Source: a bacterium
GTDB lineage: Bacteria; Bacteroidota; Bacteroidia; Bacteroidales; Muribaculaceae
Direction: 5' to 3'
DNA length: 45,563 bases
Assembly: GCA_004561555.1 (NCBI GenBank)
Contig: SFVH01000007.1
Coordinates: 1 to 45,563 of the forward strand
Positions 17,143-26,652 of this stretch are shown here, piece after piece; the first letter of the stretch is position 1; every line of letters begins with the position of its first letter. The notes beneath the pieces were generated by a model, which saw only the letters and a list, made by a program, of their open reading frames with translations, was not told the origin of the DNA and did not search any database. The translations under genes were made by a program, and so were the position numbers.

Positions 17143-18687
17143 ATGAATAATACCCTTCCTATAGGCACCATATTAAAAGAGCCGAACGGTAGAGCCTATC
17201 GAGTGGAGCAAGTGCTCGGTCAAGGCGGTTTCGGTATCACTTATAAGGTGTCGTCGTCGGTGATGGTGGGAAATGTGCCCACTATCGCATACTTTGCTGT
17301 CAAAGAGCACTTCCTCAAAGATGCTTGCGAACGTAGTGAGTCAAACTCTTTTGTAGTGTGTTCCAATCCCTTGAAGCCGAGGGTGGAGCAGAGCCGAGCA
17401 GACTTCTTCAGCGAAGCAAAACGCTTGAAGTCGATTAGCGGCAAGAATCCCGGTGTGGTGCCGGTTAATGAGGTGTTTGAGGATAATAACACAGTCTATT
17501 ATGTGATGGAATACCTCAATGGCGGCGATTTGCGTGAATGGGTTAAGGCGAAGGGTTCATTACCCGAAGAAGAAGCTCTTGCGCTGTTTTTGCCTGTTGC
17601 CAATGCGGTGGCATTTTTGCATGAGAATAAGATAAACCACCTTGATATCAAGCCCGACAATGTGATGTTTCGTGTGGATTATTCGGGCTCCAATCGCACC
17701 CCGGTGATTATCGATTTCGGCTTGGCTAAGCATTTCGACGAAAAGGGTAAGCCCACGAGCGAAATACGTGTGCAAGGCTGTAGCGACGGGTTTGCTCCTG
17801 TGGAACAATATGCCGGATTAAAGGAGTTTTCTCCGCAAGCCGATGTTTATGCGTTGGGCGCAGTGCTCTATTTTATGCTCACCGGAAGGGTGCCGGAGGT
17901 GTCGAGCGACATCACCGAGCAAAAAATCAATGCAGCATTGCCCGAGGGATTGTCGACAAATGTTCGTAAAGCTATCATTCACGCTATGGCTTATCGCACC
18001 GATGAGCGCACTAAGAGCGTCAACGATATGATTAGTGAAATCACCTCAGTGCAACCATCGCAAGCCGAGGCTGAGTCAGCTCCCGAACCGCCGGAATTTG
18101 TCCCGGGCGAACATACGAAGGTGATTTCGCAGAATAAGGCTGACAATATGGTCAACGACAATATTGATAGCATTGACGACAAAAAGCCCAAGAGCAATTC
18201 GTGGATTTATTTCGTGATTAGTGGGGTCGCTGCTGCAATACTTGCCATTTGCGGGTGGTTTGCCTACGAGGCCGGTTGGTTTGACTTCTCTTCCAAATCA
18301 ACCGATGATGTCGAGCAATATCAAGACGATTACGACAATTATACCAAGAAATGCGACAATTGCAAGTCGCTCATCGAGCAGGGCAATGATACTAATTATG
18401 AGGCGCTCATAAATGCGAAAAATGTGCTTATGGAAATTAAAAACATTGAGTCGGACTTTGAAGATGTCAATACCGGCGACCTCGCATTTGACCGCTACAA
18501 AGACCTCGACAATATGCTCAATCCGAAGCTCATCTCCGCCCAACAGGCATGGGTGGATGCCGCGAAGGCGCAAGAGCTGGCAGAGGAGCGCACCACGGCT
18601 TATGAATACTACAAAATTGCTTTTGACCTCAAGCCCTCGGAAGAAATAGGTGCTAAAATGCGCGAATTGGAATCGTATGTAAAATAG
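17143..18687 (+). CDS. Transmembrane serine/threonine protein kinase
   Basis: This 514-aa kinase has an N-terminal cytosolic catalytic domain with glycine loop LGQGGFG (25-31), ATP-binding Lys54, alpha-C Glu91, catalytic loop HLDIKPDN (166-173, Asp168), DFG (191-193) and the FAPVEQY segment (217-223). A disordered linker (about 300-350) leads to a single membrane helix (about 354-375) and an outer domain of about 140 residues predicted as helical, coiled-coil or TPR-like. The Arg of the usual HRD motif is Leu, making it a non-RD kinase, a class often less dependent on activation-loop phosphorylation. The outer segment may sense an envelope signal; no ligand is known. The fumarase gene follows after 34 nt. 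Confidence 0.93.
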   Translation: MNNTLPIGTILKEPNGRAYRVEQVLGQGGFGITYKVSSSVMVGNVPTIAYFAVKEHFLKDACERSESNSFVVCSNPLKPRVEQSRADFFSEAKRLKSISGKNPGVVPVNEVFEDNNTVYYVMEYLNGGDLREWVKAKGSLPEEEALALFLPVANAVAFLHENKINHLDIKPDNVMFRVDYSGSNRTPVIIDFGLAKHFDEKGKPTSEIRVQGCSDGFAPVEQYAGLKEFSPQADVYALGAVLYFMLTGRVPEVSSDITEQKINAALPEGLSTNVRKAIIHAMAYRTDERTKSVNDMISEITSVQPSQAEAESAPEPPEFVPGEHTKVISQNKADNMVNDNIDSIDDKKPKSNSWIYFVISGVAAAILAICGWFAYEAGWFDFSSKSTDDVEQYQDDYDNYTKKCDNCKSLIEQGNDTNYEALINAKNVLMEIKNIESDFEDVNTGDLAFDRYKDLDNMLNPKLISAQQAWVDAAKAQELAEERTTAYEYYKIAFDLKPSEEIGAKMRELESYVK

Positions 18688-18721
18688 AAAAAACCAACAT
18701 AAAAAATACTGATACGTAATT

Positions 18722-20362
18722 ATGGCAAATCCTGAATTTAAGTATCGTCCGATGTTTCAACTCGGAAAAGATGACACAGAGTATTATTTGCTCACCAAGG
18801 ACTATGTATCGCTTGGTGAGTTTGAAGGCAAACCCATCTTGAAAGTAGAAAAAGAGGGACTCACTGCAATGGCAAATGCCGCTTTCCACGACGTTTCATT
18901 TATGCTTCGTCGCAGCCACAACGAGCAAGTGGCTAAAATCCTCGGCGACCCGGAAGCAAGTGAAAACGATAAATATGTGGCGCTCACCTTCCTCCGTAAT
19001 GCCGATGTGGCAAGCAAGGGGGTGTTGCCGTTCTGTCAAGACACCGGTACTGCCATCATCCATGGCGAAAAAGGTCAGCAAGTGTGGACCGGATTTTGCG
19101 ACGAAGAAGCTCTCTCGCTGGGTGTGTATAAGACTTACACCGAATGTAACCTTCGCTATTCGCAAAACGCTCCGTTGACGATGTATGATGAGGTGAACAC
19201 TAAGTGCAACCTTCCGGCGCAAATCGACATCGAAGCCACCGAAGGCATGGAATACCACTTCCTTTGTGTGACCAAGGGCGGTGGCTCAGCCAACAAGACT
19301 TATCTCTATCAAGAGACTAAAGCCATACTCAACCCTGCCACCCTCGTGCCCTTCCTTGTAGAGAAGATGAAAACTCTCGGCACCGCTGCTTGTCCGCCTT
19401 ATCACATCGCATTTGTTATCGGTGGCACCTCTGCAGAGAAAAACCTTCTCACCGTGAAGCTCGCATCCACTCACTACTACGATAATCTGCCCACTACCGG
19501 CGACGAAACCGGACGTGCTTTCCGCGATATAGAACTTGAAAAGCAAGTGCTCGAAGAGGCTCATCGCATTGGCTTGGGCGCACAATTCGGTGGTAAATAT
19601 TATGCCCACGACGTTAGAATCATTCGCTTGCCGCGCCACGGCGCTTCGTGTCCGGTAGGTTTGGGTGTGTCGTGTTCCGCTGACCGCAACATCAAGTGTA
19701 AAATTAATAAAGATGGTATTTGGATTGAAAAGCTCGACAGCAATCCCGGCGAACTTATCCCGGAAGAGCTTCGCAATGCCGGTGAGGGTGACGTGGTGAA
19801 AATCAACCTTGACCAACCGATGGCTGACATCCTCAAAGAACTCACAAAATATCCAGTCTCCACTCGCTTGTCGCTCAATGGCACTATCATCGTGGCTCGC
19901 GACATTGCTCATGCTAAGCTCAAAGAGCGTGTGGACCGCGGCGAAGAGTTGCCCGACTATTTCAAAAACCATCCTGTCTACTATGCCGGTCCGGCAAAGA
20001 CTCCCGAAGGAATGGCTTGCGGCTCAATGGGCCCGACCACAGCAGGCCGTATGGACCCCTATGTAGACCTCTTCCAAAGCCACGGAGGCAGCATGGTGAT
20101 GCTCGCCAAAGGTAATCGCTCGCAGCAGGTGACCGACGCTTGCCACAAGCATGGCGGTTTCTACCTCGGTAGCATCGGCGGTCCGGCAGCTATATTGGCT
20201 AAAAACAACATCAAGAGCATTGAATGTGTGGAATATCCCGAACTCGGCATGGAAGCTATTTGGAAAATCCATGTGGAAAACTTCCCCGCATTTATCCTTG
20301 TAGATGATAAAGGCAACGACTTTTTCAAGCAAATCAAGCCTCGTTGCCCGGGTTGTAAATAG
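18722..20362 (+). CDS. fumA: Class I fumarate hydratase ([4Fe-4S])
   Basis: This 546-aa enzyme converts fumarate and malate reversibly in the cytosol. It contains both the alpha and beta domains in one chain, as in E. coli FumA. The three predicted cluster ligands Cys105, Cys224 and Cys318 fall at the same numbers as in E. coli FumA, and the C-terminal domain has MACGSMGPTTAGRMD. In Bacteroidales this supports the reductive branch to succinate. An oxygen-sensitive cluster fits an anaerobe. A phosphohexomutase gene follows after 24 nt; the two may share a transcript. Confidence 0.97.
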   Translation: MANPEFKYRPMFQLGKDDTEYYLLTKDYVSLGEFEGKPILKVEKEGLTAMANAAFHDVSFMLRRSHNEQVAKILGDPEASENDKYVALTFLRNADVASKGVLPFCQDTGTAIIHGEKGQQVWTGFCDEEALSLGVYKTYTECNLRYSQNAPLTMYDEVNTKCNLPAQIDIEATEGMEYHFLCVTKGGGSANKTYLYQETKAILNPATLVPFLVEKMKTLGTAACPPYHIAFVIGGTSAEKNLLTVKLASTHYYDNLPTTGDETGRAFRDIELEKQVLEEAHRIGLGAQFGGKYYAHDVRIIRLPRHGASCPVGLGVSCSADRNIKCKINKDGIWIEKLDSNPGELIPEELRNAGEGDVVKINLDQPMADILKELTKYPVSTRLSLNGTIIVARDIAHAKLKERVDRGEELPDYFKNHPVYYAGPAKTPEGMACGSMGPTTAGRMDPYVDLFQSHGGSMVMLAKGNRSQQVTDACHKHGGFYLGSIGGPAAILAKNNIKSIECVEYPELGMEAIWKIHVENFPAFILVDDKGNDFFKQIKPRCPGCK

Positions 20363-20386
20363 TAATTTCTAAACCTAATATAAAAT

Positions 20387-22132
20387 ATGGATAACGAATT
20401 GATTAAACAAGTGACGGAGAAGGCTGAAAAATGGCTGTCTCCTGCTTACGACGAAGAAACACGCATTGCCGTGAAAGCTCTGCTTGACGCTGACGACAAG
20501 ACTGAACTTATTGAATCGTTTTACAAAGACCTCGAATTTGGTACCGGCGGTTTGCGCGGCATTATGGGCGTAGGCTCCAACCGTATGAACATCTACACTG
20601 TAGGTGCAGCCACACAAGGCTTGGCAAACTATCTTAAGGTGGCATTTGCCGACCTTGAAGAAATCAGTGTCGTTGTAGGTCACGACGTGAGAAACAACTC
20701 TCGCAAATTTGCTGAAATCGTGGCTGATATCTTTTCTGCCAACGGCATTAAGGTGTATCTCTTCGACAGCTGTCGTCCCACTCCGGAGATGTCGTTTGCC
20801 ATCCGTCATTTCGGATGCCAGAGCGGTGTGATTATCACGGCTTCTCACAATCCTAAGGAGTACAACGGCTACAAAGCTTATTGGAATGATGGCGCTCAAA
20901 TGATTGCACCCCACGACGTTAACACCATCAAGTATGTCAACGAAGTGACTGATGTCAAGGATATCAAGTTTGCCGGCGACCCCTCAAAGATTCAGATTAT
21001 CGGCGAGGATGTCGACAAAATATTCTTGGAGAAAGTGAAAGGCTTGTCGTTGAGTCCGGAAGCTATCGCCAAGCATCACGATATGAAGATTGTCTATACT
21101 CCTATTCACGGCACCGGCTTGAAGCTTATCCCGCAAGCGCTCCGCAACCTCGGCTTCACCGACATCATCGGTGTGCCCGAGCAAGAAGTGCTGTCGGGCG
21201 ACTTCCCCACAGTGGCATCGCCCAACCCCGAAGAGCCATCGGCAATGGCTATGGGTGTGGCAAAGGCTAAAGAAACTGGTGCAGAGATGGTGATGGCATC
21301 CGACCCTGATGCCGACCGCATAGGCTTGGTTATTCGCGACAACAACGGCGAGTATGTGCTCATCAATGGCAACCAGATTGTGCTCATCTTCCTCAACTAT
21401 CTGATGACCCGCAATGCAGAGCTTGGCAAACTTACCGGCAACGAATATGTGGTGAAAACCATCGTGACCACCGAGACCATCAAGAGCATCGCTGAGGCTC
21501 AAGGCATCAAGATGTATGACTGCTTCACCGGATTTAAGTGGATTGCCAATGTGATGCGCGAAAACGAGGGCAAGGCTCGATATCTTGGCGGTGGCGAAGA
21601 GAGCTATGGCTTCCTCGCCGAAGACTTCGTGCGCGATAAAGACTCCGTATCGGCAATCTCATTGATGGCTGAAATCGCTGCATGGGCTAAAGACAAGGGC
21701 ATGAATATGACCGATATGCTCATCGATATTTATATGAAGTATGGTTTCTCGCGCGAAAAGGGCATCTCGCTTGTGAGAAAAGGTAAGTCGGGCGCAGAAG
21801 AAATTCAGGCTATTATGAAGCAATTCCGTGAAAATCCGCCAAAACAATTGGCTGGTTCGGATGTCACTTTGATGAAAGACTATCAATCGCTTGAAGCCAC
21901 CAATGTGGCTACCGGCGAGAAGTCGAAGCTTGATATGCCGGCAACGTCCAATGTGCTTCAATATTTCACTGCCGACGGTACGAAGGTGTCTATCCGTCCT
22001 TCGGGCACAGAGCCAAAAATCAAGTTCTATCTTGAGGTGCACGACACTCTCGCTTCGGCTGCCGATTATAAGGCCACTGAGCAACGTGCCGATGCTAAAA
22101 TCGAAGCTATTATGAAAGACCTCGGCATATAA
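20387..22132 (+). CDS. Phospho-sugar mutase (phosphoglucomutase/phosphomannomutase family)
   Basis: This 581-aa alpha-D-phosphohexomutase interconverts sugar 1- and 6-phosphates. Motifs in order: phosphoserine loop TASHNPKEYNG (Ser153), metal-binding DPDADR (306-311), sugar-binding GGEESYGFL (402-410) and the phosphate-binding RPSGTEPK near the C-terminus. The length and the GGLRGIMG segment fit the long PgcA-type phosphoglucomutases, so glucose-1-phosphate is the likely product; mannose activity cannot be excluded. It would feed nucleotide-sugar synthesis (Ugd is encoded further down). Confidence 0.93.
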   Translation: MDNELIKQVTEKAEKWLSPAYDEETRIAVKALLDADDKTELIESFYKDLEFGTGGLRGIMGVGSNRMNIYTVGAATQGLANYLKVAFADLEEISVVVGHDVRNNSRKFAEIVADIFSANGIKVYLFDSCRPTPEMSFAIRHFGCQSGVIITASHNPKEYNGYKAYWNDGAQMIAPHDVNTIKYVNEVTDVKDIKFAGDPSKIQIIGEDVDKIFLEKVKGLSLSPEAIAKHHDMKIVYTPIHGTGLKLIPQALRNLGFTDIIGVPEQEVLSGDFPTVASPNPEEPSAMAMGVAKAKETGAEMVMASDPDADRIGLVIRDNNGEYVLINGNQIVLIFLNYLMTRNAELGKLTGNEYVVKTIVTTETIKSIAEAQGIKMYDCFTGFKWIANVMRENEGKARYLGGGEESYGFLAEDFVRDKDSVSAISLMAEIAAWAKDKGMNMTDMLIDIYMKYGFSREKGISLVRKGKSGAEEIQAIMKQFRENPPKQLAGSDVTLMKDYQSLEATNVATGEKSKLDMPATSNVLQYFTADGTKVSIRPSGTEPKIKFYLEVHDTLASAADYKATEQRADAKIEAIMKDLGI

Positions 22133-22155
22133 TAGAGGGTATTTTTCTTAATTAT

Positions 22156-22203
22156 TATAAATCCCGGAGGGTTTTGCCTTTCGGGATTTATAATTTTCAT
22201 TTT
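22156..22203 (+). terminator. Terminator after the phospho-sugar mutase
   Basis: TATAAATCCCG (22156-22166) pairs perfectly over 11 bp with CGGGATTTATA (22182-22192), followed by ATTTTCATTTT. Confidence 0.85.
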
Positions 22204-22212
22204 GGAATAAGT

Positions 22213-22243
22213 TTGGATTATTAAGTAAAAAATAGTAATTTTG
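22213..22243 (+). promoter_or_regulatory. Promoter of the C10 protease gene
   Basis: TTG (22213-22215, within TTTG) and TAATTTTG (22236-22243) are separated by 20 nt, a full Bacteroidetes promoter, 29 nt before the ATG. Confidence 0.85.
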
Positions 22244-22272
22244 GGCGGTTTATTACATAAATTCTAATCTTG

Positions 22273-24378
22273 ATGAAAAAAACTCTTTTTTTTGTGCTTG
22301 CACTGTCCGCGTTTGGAACGTCGCAAGCCGTACAAATCACAGAATCGCAAGCCTTGCGCACGGCTTCTGAATATTTTGCCGATAGAGCATTTTCCTCTTT
22401 GTCTGCTGTGAAGCTTAAAAGCCAAACAAATGATGAAGCTCCCTACTATGCGTTTAATTCCGACAATGGTGGCTTTGTGATTGTTTCCGGCGACAACGAG
22501 CTGACTCCGATTGTGGGTTATTCAGACAGCGGACGTTTTGATGCCGACAATATTCCCGAGGCATTACAAGTGTTGCTTGATGCCTATGCCGACTATGTTG
22601 CTGCGGTGCAAAGCGGGGTGGCTGCTCCCAAGAAATCTTTTGCGGCGGCAAAGCCTGTGGTTGCTCCTTTGTTGACTTGTAAATGGGGGCAAGATGAGCC
22701 GTTTAACAACGATTGTCCCACCGACACAAAGCGTAATGCCACATCCTACACCGGCTGTGTTGCCACCGGTATGGCACAGGTGATGTATTATCATAAATGG
22801 CCCGAAAAGCCACAATCCTACACTGTCGATTATCGCACCTCCTCGTTGCGCATTCGCGTGCAAAACGACTTTTCCAAGTCGCAATATAATTGGGCTAATA
22901 TGATTGACGACTACTCAGGCTCCTACACATCGGCACAAGCCGAGGCAGTGGCGAAGTTGATGTTTGATTGCGGTGCTTCAGTACATATGGACTATTCCGC
23001 ATCGGCAAGTGGTGCGACCGACGTTGATATAACATTTGCTATGGAGCGTTTCGGATATTTTGCTCAATTATATTTCCGCGATGCTTTCACTCGTACTCAA
23101 TTTCTTCAAATCATCAAGGATGAATTAGATGGAGCACGTCCGGTGATATTTTGCGGTACCGGCTCTGCCGGTGGCCACTGCTTTGTTGCCGACGGCTACG
23201 ACTCCAATAATTATTTGCACATCAATTGGGGATGGGGTGGTACCTCCGATGGTTATTTTGACTGCGATGCTCTCAACCCTGAAGTTTTAGGTGCCGGTGG
23301 TGGTGCCGGCGGCTTCAACTACAGCCAGTCGATTGTTACCTTGCAAAAAGACTCCAAAATGGTTGGTTCTGCCGGGTTATTCCCATTGGAAATTATTCCC
23401 GAACGTCTTTATCCCGGATATGGTGGTGGGATAGAGCCAAGCGAAACTCAATGGAACAAAGGGGAATCCGTCACCTATAATATAAATTGTATTTGGAACA
23501 CCTCCCTTATTTATACATTCACGGGCAAAATCGCTCTTGCAGTGATTGATGCTGAAGGGAATGTGGTGAATACCAGCTCCTATTCCGACACTTTTTCGCT
23601 TTCTCCGTCTAATGTTTATTATTTAGAGCTGACCGAATCGGGATTGTTCGACGGATTGGCAGATGGTGTCTACTATCTTTACCCGATAAGCAAAGATACC
23701 GGCAAAGATGATTATTTAATTGTGTCTATGGAGGATAAATGCTTCATTACCGTTGACGGCGACAAAGTGTACTACGGCACTCCCGCCTCACAAATTGAAT
23801 TGGTGCAGACAGCTCCCACTACTATCAACGTGGAGTCAATCCATCCAGGCGACCAAATCACTGTGTCGATTCCTATTAATTCAAGTTCCACAAATACAAT
23901 CTCCGGCACTTTAACTTGTAATGTGTTCAATCATAACACTAATCGCCGTATGTCGAAAAAAGAAGTGTCGGTAAGTTTGGCATATGGCGACAATGTGGTG
24001 AAAGTGCCGCTCAACTTACTTTCTTCGGTGTATAAAAACGGTGAGACTTATCGCTTTGAGATTGGTAGCTTTACCACCTCATCAGCAACTTACGGGGTGT
24101 CTTCTGACTTTGAGCCGCTAACTTTCCTTGTGGGTGAATCGTCTGTGGAGCGTATTGACGCATCTCAGATTAGAGTTTATCCTAACCCCGTGGTGGATGT
24201 AGTGACTGCTGTCGGCGATGTGCACCCTACGGCTATCGAAGTTGTTGCCACCGACGGTAGGGTAGTGGCTGTGTCCCACACCAACAAAGTGGATATGTCG
24301 GCATTGTCTGCCGGGCTTTATATCCTTAGACTCCATACTGCCAACGGCATTAAGGTGGCTAAGGTGAAGAAAATTTGA
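22273..24378 (+). CDS. Secreted C10 (streptopain-like) cysteine protease with T9SS sorting domain
   Basis: This 701-aa protein has a signal peptide (1-19), an inhibitory propeptide of the Spi/C10 type (about 20-130), and a peptidase C10 domain with nucleophile Cys162 in YTGCVATGMAQ and His302 in GGHCFVADGY, followed by HINWGWGG. After a beta-rich linker the last about 75 residues (VYPNPVVDVV ... GLYILRLHTANG) match a type A T9SS C-terminal sorting domain, so export by the T9SS to the surface or medium is expected. PorW, encoded at 37.2-40.0 kb, is a component of that system. The ATG at 22273 is preferred to TTG at 22270. It has its own promoter and terminator. Confidence 0.93.
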   Translation: MKKTLFFVLALSAFGTSQAVQITESQALRTASEYFADRAFSSLSAVKLKSQTNDEAPYYAFNSDNGGFVIVSGDNELTPIVGYSDSGRFDADNIPEALQVLLDAYADYVAAVQSGVAAPKKSFAAAKPVVAPLLTCKWGQDEPFNNDCPTDTKRNATSYTGCVATGMAQVMYYHKWPEKPQSYTVDYRTSSLRIRVQNDFSKSQYNWANMIDDYSGSYTSAQAEAVAKLMFDCGASVHMDYSASASGATDVDITFAMERFGYFAQLYFRDAFTRTQFLQIIKDELDGARPVIFCGTGSAGGHCFVADGYDSNNYLHINWGWGGTSDGYFDCDALNPEVLGAGGGAGGFNYSQSIVTLQKDSKMVGSAGLFPLEIIPERLYPGYGGGIEPSETQWNKGESVTYNINCIWNTSLIYTFTGKIALAVIDAEGNVVNTSSYSDTFSLSPSNVYYLELTESGLFDGLADGVYYLYPISKDTGKDDYLIVSMEDKCFITVDGDKVYYGTPASQIELVQTAPTTINVESIHPGDQITVSIPINSSSTNTISGTLTCNVFNHNTNRRMSKKEVSVSLAYGDNVVKVPLNLLSSVYKNGETYRFEIGSFTTSSATYGVSSDFEPLTFLVGESSVERIDASQIRVYPNPVVDVVTAVGDVHPTAIEVVATDGRVVAVSHTNKVDMSALSAGLYILRLHTANGIKVAKVKKI

Positions 24379-24400
24379 TAATAACCTATTGCGATTTTTG

Positions 24401-24440
24401 GGGTCGTGTCGGAGTGCCGATGCGACCCTTCTTTTCTTAT
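24401..24440 (+). terminator. Terminator after the C10 protease gene
   Basis: GGGTCG/CGACCC with inner TCGG/CCGA and loop AGTG, followed by TTCTTTTCTTAT. It lies 23 nt after the stop codon. Confidence 0.85.
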
Positions 24441-24474
24441 AGGTCGCTTTTTGAGGCTTTACGGTCGGAATGAT

Positions 24475-24505
24475 TTGCCAAATTAAAAAGAAAAGTGTAA
24501 TTTCG
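24475..24505 (+). promoter_or_regulatory. Promoter of the DUF1460 gene
   Basis: TTG (24475-24477, within TTTG) and TAATTTCG (24498-24505, one mismatch to TAnnTTTG) are 20 nt apart. The element ends 27 nt before the ATG at 24533. Confidence 0.7.
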
Positions 24506-24532
24506 TGGTATATAAATGCAGACTTCATAATT

Positions 24533-25402
24533 ATGAAAAAAATACTAATCTTTGTCATCGTTGCGTTGACATCTTTGTGTGCCAATGCGTTTTCTATCGA
24601 AAGTGTGCGCTTCCATTGCGCTGATGATACCGTGAAAATCAACGGCTTGCTCAAAGATGCCATTGCCGACCGACAGCTCAAGACACCCGGTCAGTTTATG
24701 AGCTTCTTTGCCGACCGCCTTATTGATACCCCTTATGTGGCACACACTCTCGAAGGCGACAAAGAGTATCTCACCATCAACATTGACCAGCTTGATTGCA
24801 CCACTTTCGTTGAGACGTTGGTGGCGCTCACTCGCGCTGCAATGATGCGCCAAGCCACTTGGTTATCCTATGCTTCGGCTCTCGAAAATCTGCGCTATCA
24901 TAATGGCGAAATTAATGGCTACGCTTCTCGTTTGCACTATATCAGTGCTTGGATTATCGAAAATTCCTCGCGTGGCAATTTCGTGGAGATATCGAGTATG
25001 ATGCCTCATTGCGAAAACCTCATTAACACTCTCAACTATATGTCGGCTCATCGTGATAGCTATCCTGCCCTTGCTGATAGCCTGAATTATGCCGGCATAA
25101 AAAACCTTGAAGCCGGATATAACCGACATATGTATCCTTATATTAATAAGAAAAACATACATAAAAAAGAGTTTGTTGCCGAGCTCAAAAACGGTGATAT
25201 CATCTGCATCACAACAAAAATCGAGGGTCTTGACGTGTCGCATCTCGGCATCGTGCGCCTTATCGACGGAAAGCCACATCTTCTCCATGCTTCATCGGCA
25301 GGCAAGAAGGTGATGATAGACAAATATGACCTTTCAGAGATGTTGCGCAACAACCGCACAGCTACCGGAGTCAGAGTGCTCCGCGTGCAGACCGCCTATT
25401 AG
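24533..25402 (+). CDS. DUF1460 N-acetylmuramoyl-L-alanine amidase-like protein
   Basis: This 289-aa protein has a signal peptide (1-19, ending CANA) and a DUF1460 (NlpC/P60-superfamily) domain with the probable nucleophile Cys89 in QLDCTTFVE and His237 in VSHLGIV, with a second His252 in LLHASS. Such proteins cleave peptidoglycan or muropeptides in the periplasm; the exact bond is not known for this protein. The ATG at 24533 starts at the signal peptide; the longer form begins upstream of the promoter. Confidence 0.9.
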   Translation: MKKILIFVIVALTSLCANAFSIESVRFHCADDTVKINGLLKDAIADRQLKTPGQFMSFFADRLIDTPYVAHTLEGDKEYLTINIDQLDCTTFVETLVALTRAAMMRQATWLSYASALENLRYHNGEINGYASRLHYISAWIIENSSRGNFVEISSMMPHCENLINTLNYMSAHRDSYPALADSLNYAGIKNLEAGYNRHMYPYINKKNIHKKEFVAELKNGDIICITTKIEGLDVSHLGIVRLIDGKPHLLHASSAGKKVMIDKYDLSEMLRNNRTATGVRVLRVQTAY

Positions 25403-25481
25403 TGTGTCGTAGATAGCTGTAGACAGGGCAGCGCAAGGGTTGAGTGTGATATCAATCCCACAAAAAATGGGTTGTTGACAG

Positions 25482-26438
25482 CTACAAGCCAAACTTCTCT
25501 TTGAGGCGAGCAAGCATATCGCGCGTCATGGTGTCGAGGTCGTATTGCGGCTTCCAGTCCCATTCTTGGCGTGCACAAGAGTCGTCGAGCGAGTTGGGCC
25601 ACGATTCTGCTATTTGTTGACGCAGCGGGTCGATGTCATATTCCATCTCAAAGTCGGGCACATATTTTTTGATGTTGGCAAAGATAATTTCCGGGTCAAA
25701 GCTCATCGATGCAATATTAAACGAGTTGCGATGCACAAATCGAGAGGCATCCGCTTCCATAATCTCTATTGCTGCCCTCAGCGCATCGGGCATATACATC
25801 ATATCCATAAACGTGCCGGCGGCAATAGGGCAACGGAAGCGTTCGCCCTTCACGGCTGAGTAATAGATATCTACGGCATAGTCGGTGGTGCCACCGCCGG
25901 GAAGGGTGACATAAGAAATCAAGCCGGGGAAGCGCACCGAGCGAGTGTCAACACCAAATCGATGGTAGTAGTAGTCGCTAAGCAGCTCTCCCGACACCTT
26001 GGTGATGCCATACATTGTGCGAGGTGTGCGCAACACATCTTGAGGAGTCTTGTCTTTGGGGGTGTCCGGCCCGAATGAGCCTATAGAACTCGGAGTGAAT
26101 ACGGCACAACCTACTTCGCGCGCCACCTCGAGAATATTAAACAAGCCGCCCACACCTATGTGCCATGCCAGTTGGGGCTTCTGCTCCGCCACTGCCGATA
26201 ATAGGGCCGCAAGATTATAGATAGTGTCGATTTTGTGCTTTTTCACCACCTCGGCTATGCCCAGGGCATCGGTGACATCAGCTTGCTCCGCAGGTCCTGA
26301 TAGAGCTAACTCTCCTTTAGGCTCGGCACCTTTGATATATCCTGCTACAACATTGGTATCGCCATAGATACCTCTTAGCTTCATGGTGAGCTCAGAACCT
26401 ATTTGCCCTGTCGACCCTACAACGAGTATCCGTTTCAT
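25482..26438 (-). CDS. L-threonine 3-dehydrogenase (SDR/epimerase type)
   Basis: This 318-aa extended short-chain dehydrogenase has an N-terminal NAD motif GSTGQIG (8-14), Ser117/118 and Tyr143-x3-Lys147 as catalytic residues, and the segment LISYVTLPGGGTTDYAVDIY, which is distinctive of the GalE-like threonine dehydrogenases described in Bacteroidota. It would oxidise threonine to 2-amino-3-oxobutyrate, then glycine via Kbl (not in this window). A plain UDP-sugar epimerase is less likely because of that segment. It stands alone with its own promoter. Confidence 0.85.
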   Translation of the reverse strand: MKRILVVGSTGQIGSELTMKLRGIYGDTNVVAGYIKGAEPKGELALSGPAEQADVTDALGIAEVVKKHKIDTIYNLAALLSAVAEQKPQLAWHIGVGGLFNILEVAREVGCAVFTPSSIGSFGPDTPKDKTPQDVLRTPRTMYGITKVSGELLSDYYYHRFGVDTRSVRFPGLISYVTLPGGGTTDYAVDIYYSAVKGERFRCPIAAGTFMDMMYMPDALRAAIEIMEADASRFVHRNSFNIASMSFDPEIIFANIKKYVPDFEMEYDIDPLRQQIAESWPNSLDDSCARQEWDWKPQYDLDTMTRDMLARLKEKFGL

Positions 26439-26489
26439 CCCTCAGAAAATGCTTAAAAATAGAAAAACGCAGTTTAGATAAATTTTTCA

Positions 26490-26497
26490 CAAAGGTA
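26490..26497 (-). promoter_or_regulatory. -7 element of the threonine dehydrogenase gene
   Basis: The minus strand reads TACCTTTG, an exact match, 51 nt before the ATG at 26438. There is no clear upstream TTG at the usual distance. Confidence 0.65.
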
Positions 26498-26599
26498 ATA
26501 ATTCAGTTGGTAATTTCTTCGTTTTCCCACATGTTTTTTCTTGCTAAAGATTCATTTGTCAATTATTAGGGGATAGATAGGTGTTTTATCGGCTAATGT

Positions 26600-26630
26600 T
26601 TGCTAAATGGGGAAATTTGTAGTAAATTTG
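26600..26630 (+). promoter_or_regulatory. Promoter of the GH13 gene
   Basis: TTG (26600-26602) and TAAATTTG (26623-26630) are 20 nt apart; the ATG is 22 nt further on. Confidence 0.85.
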
Positions 26631-26652
26631 TCGGAAACATAAGCTATCAACT

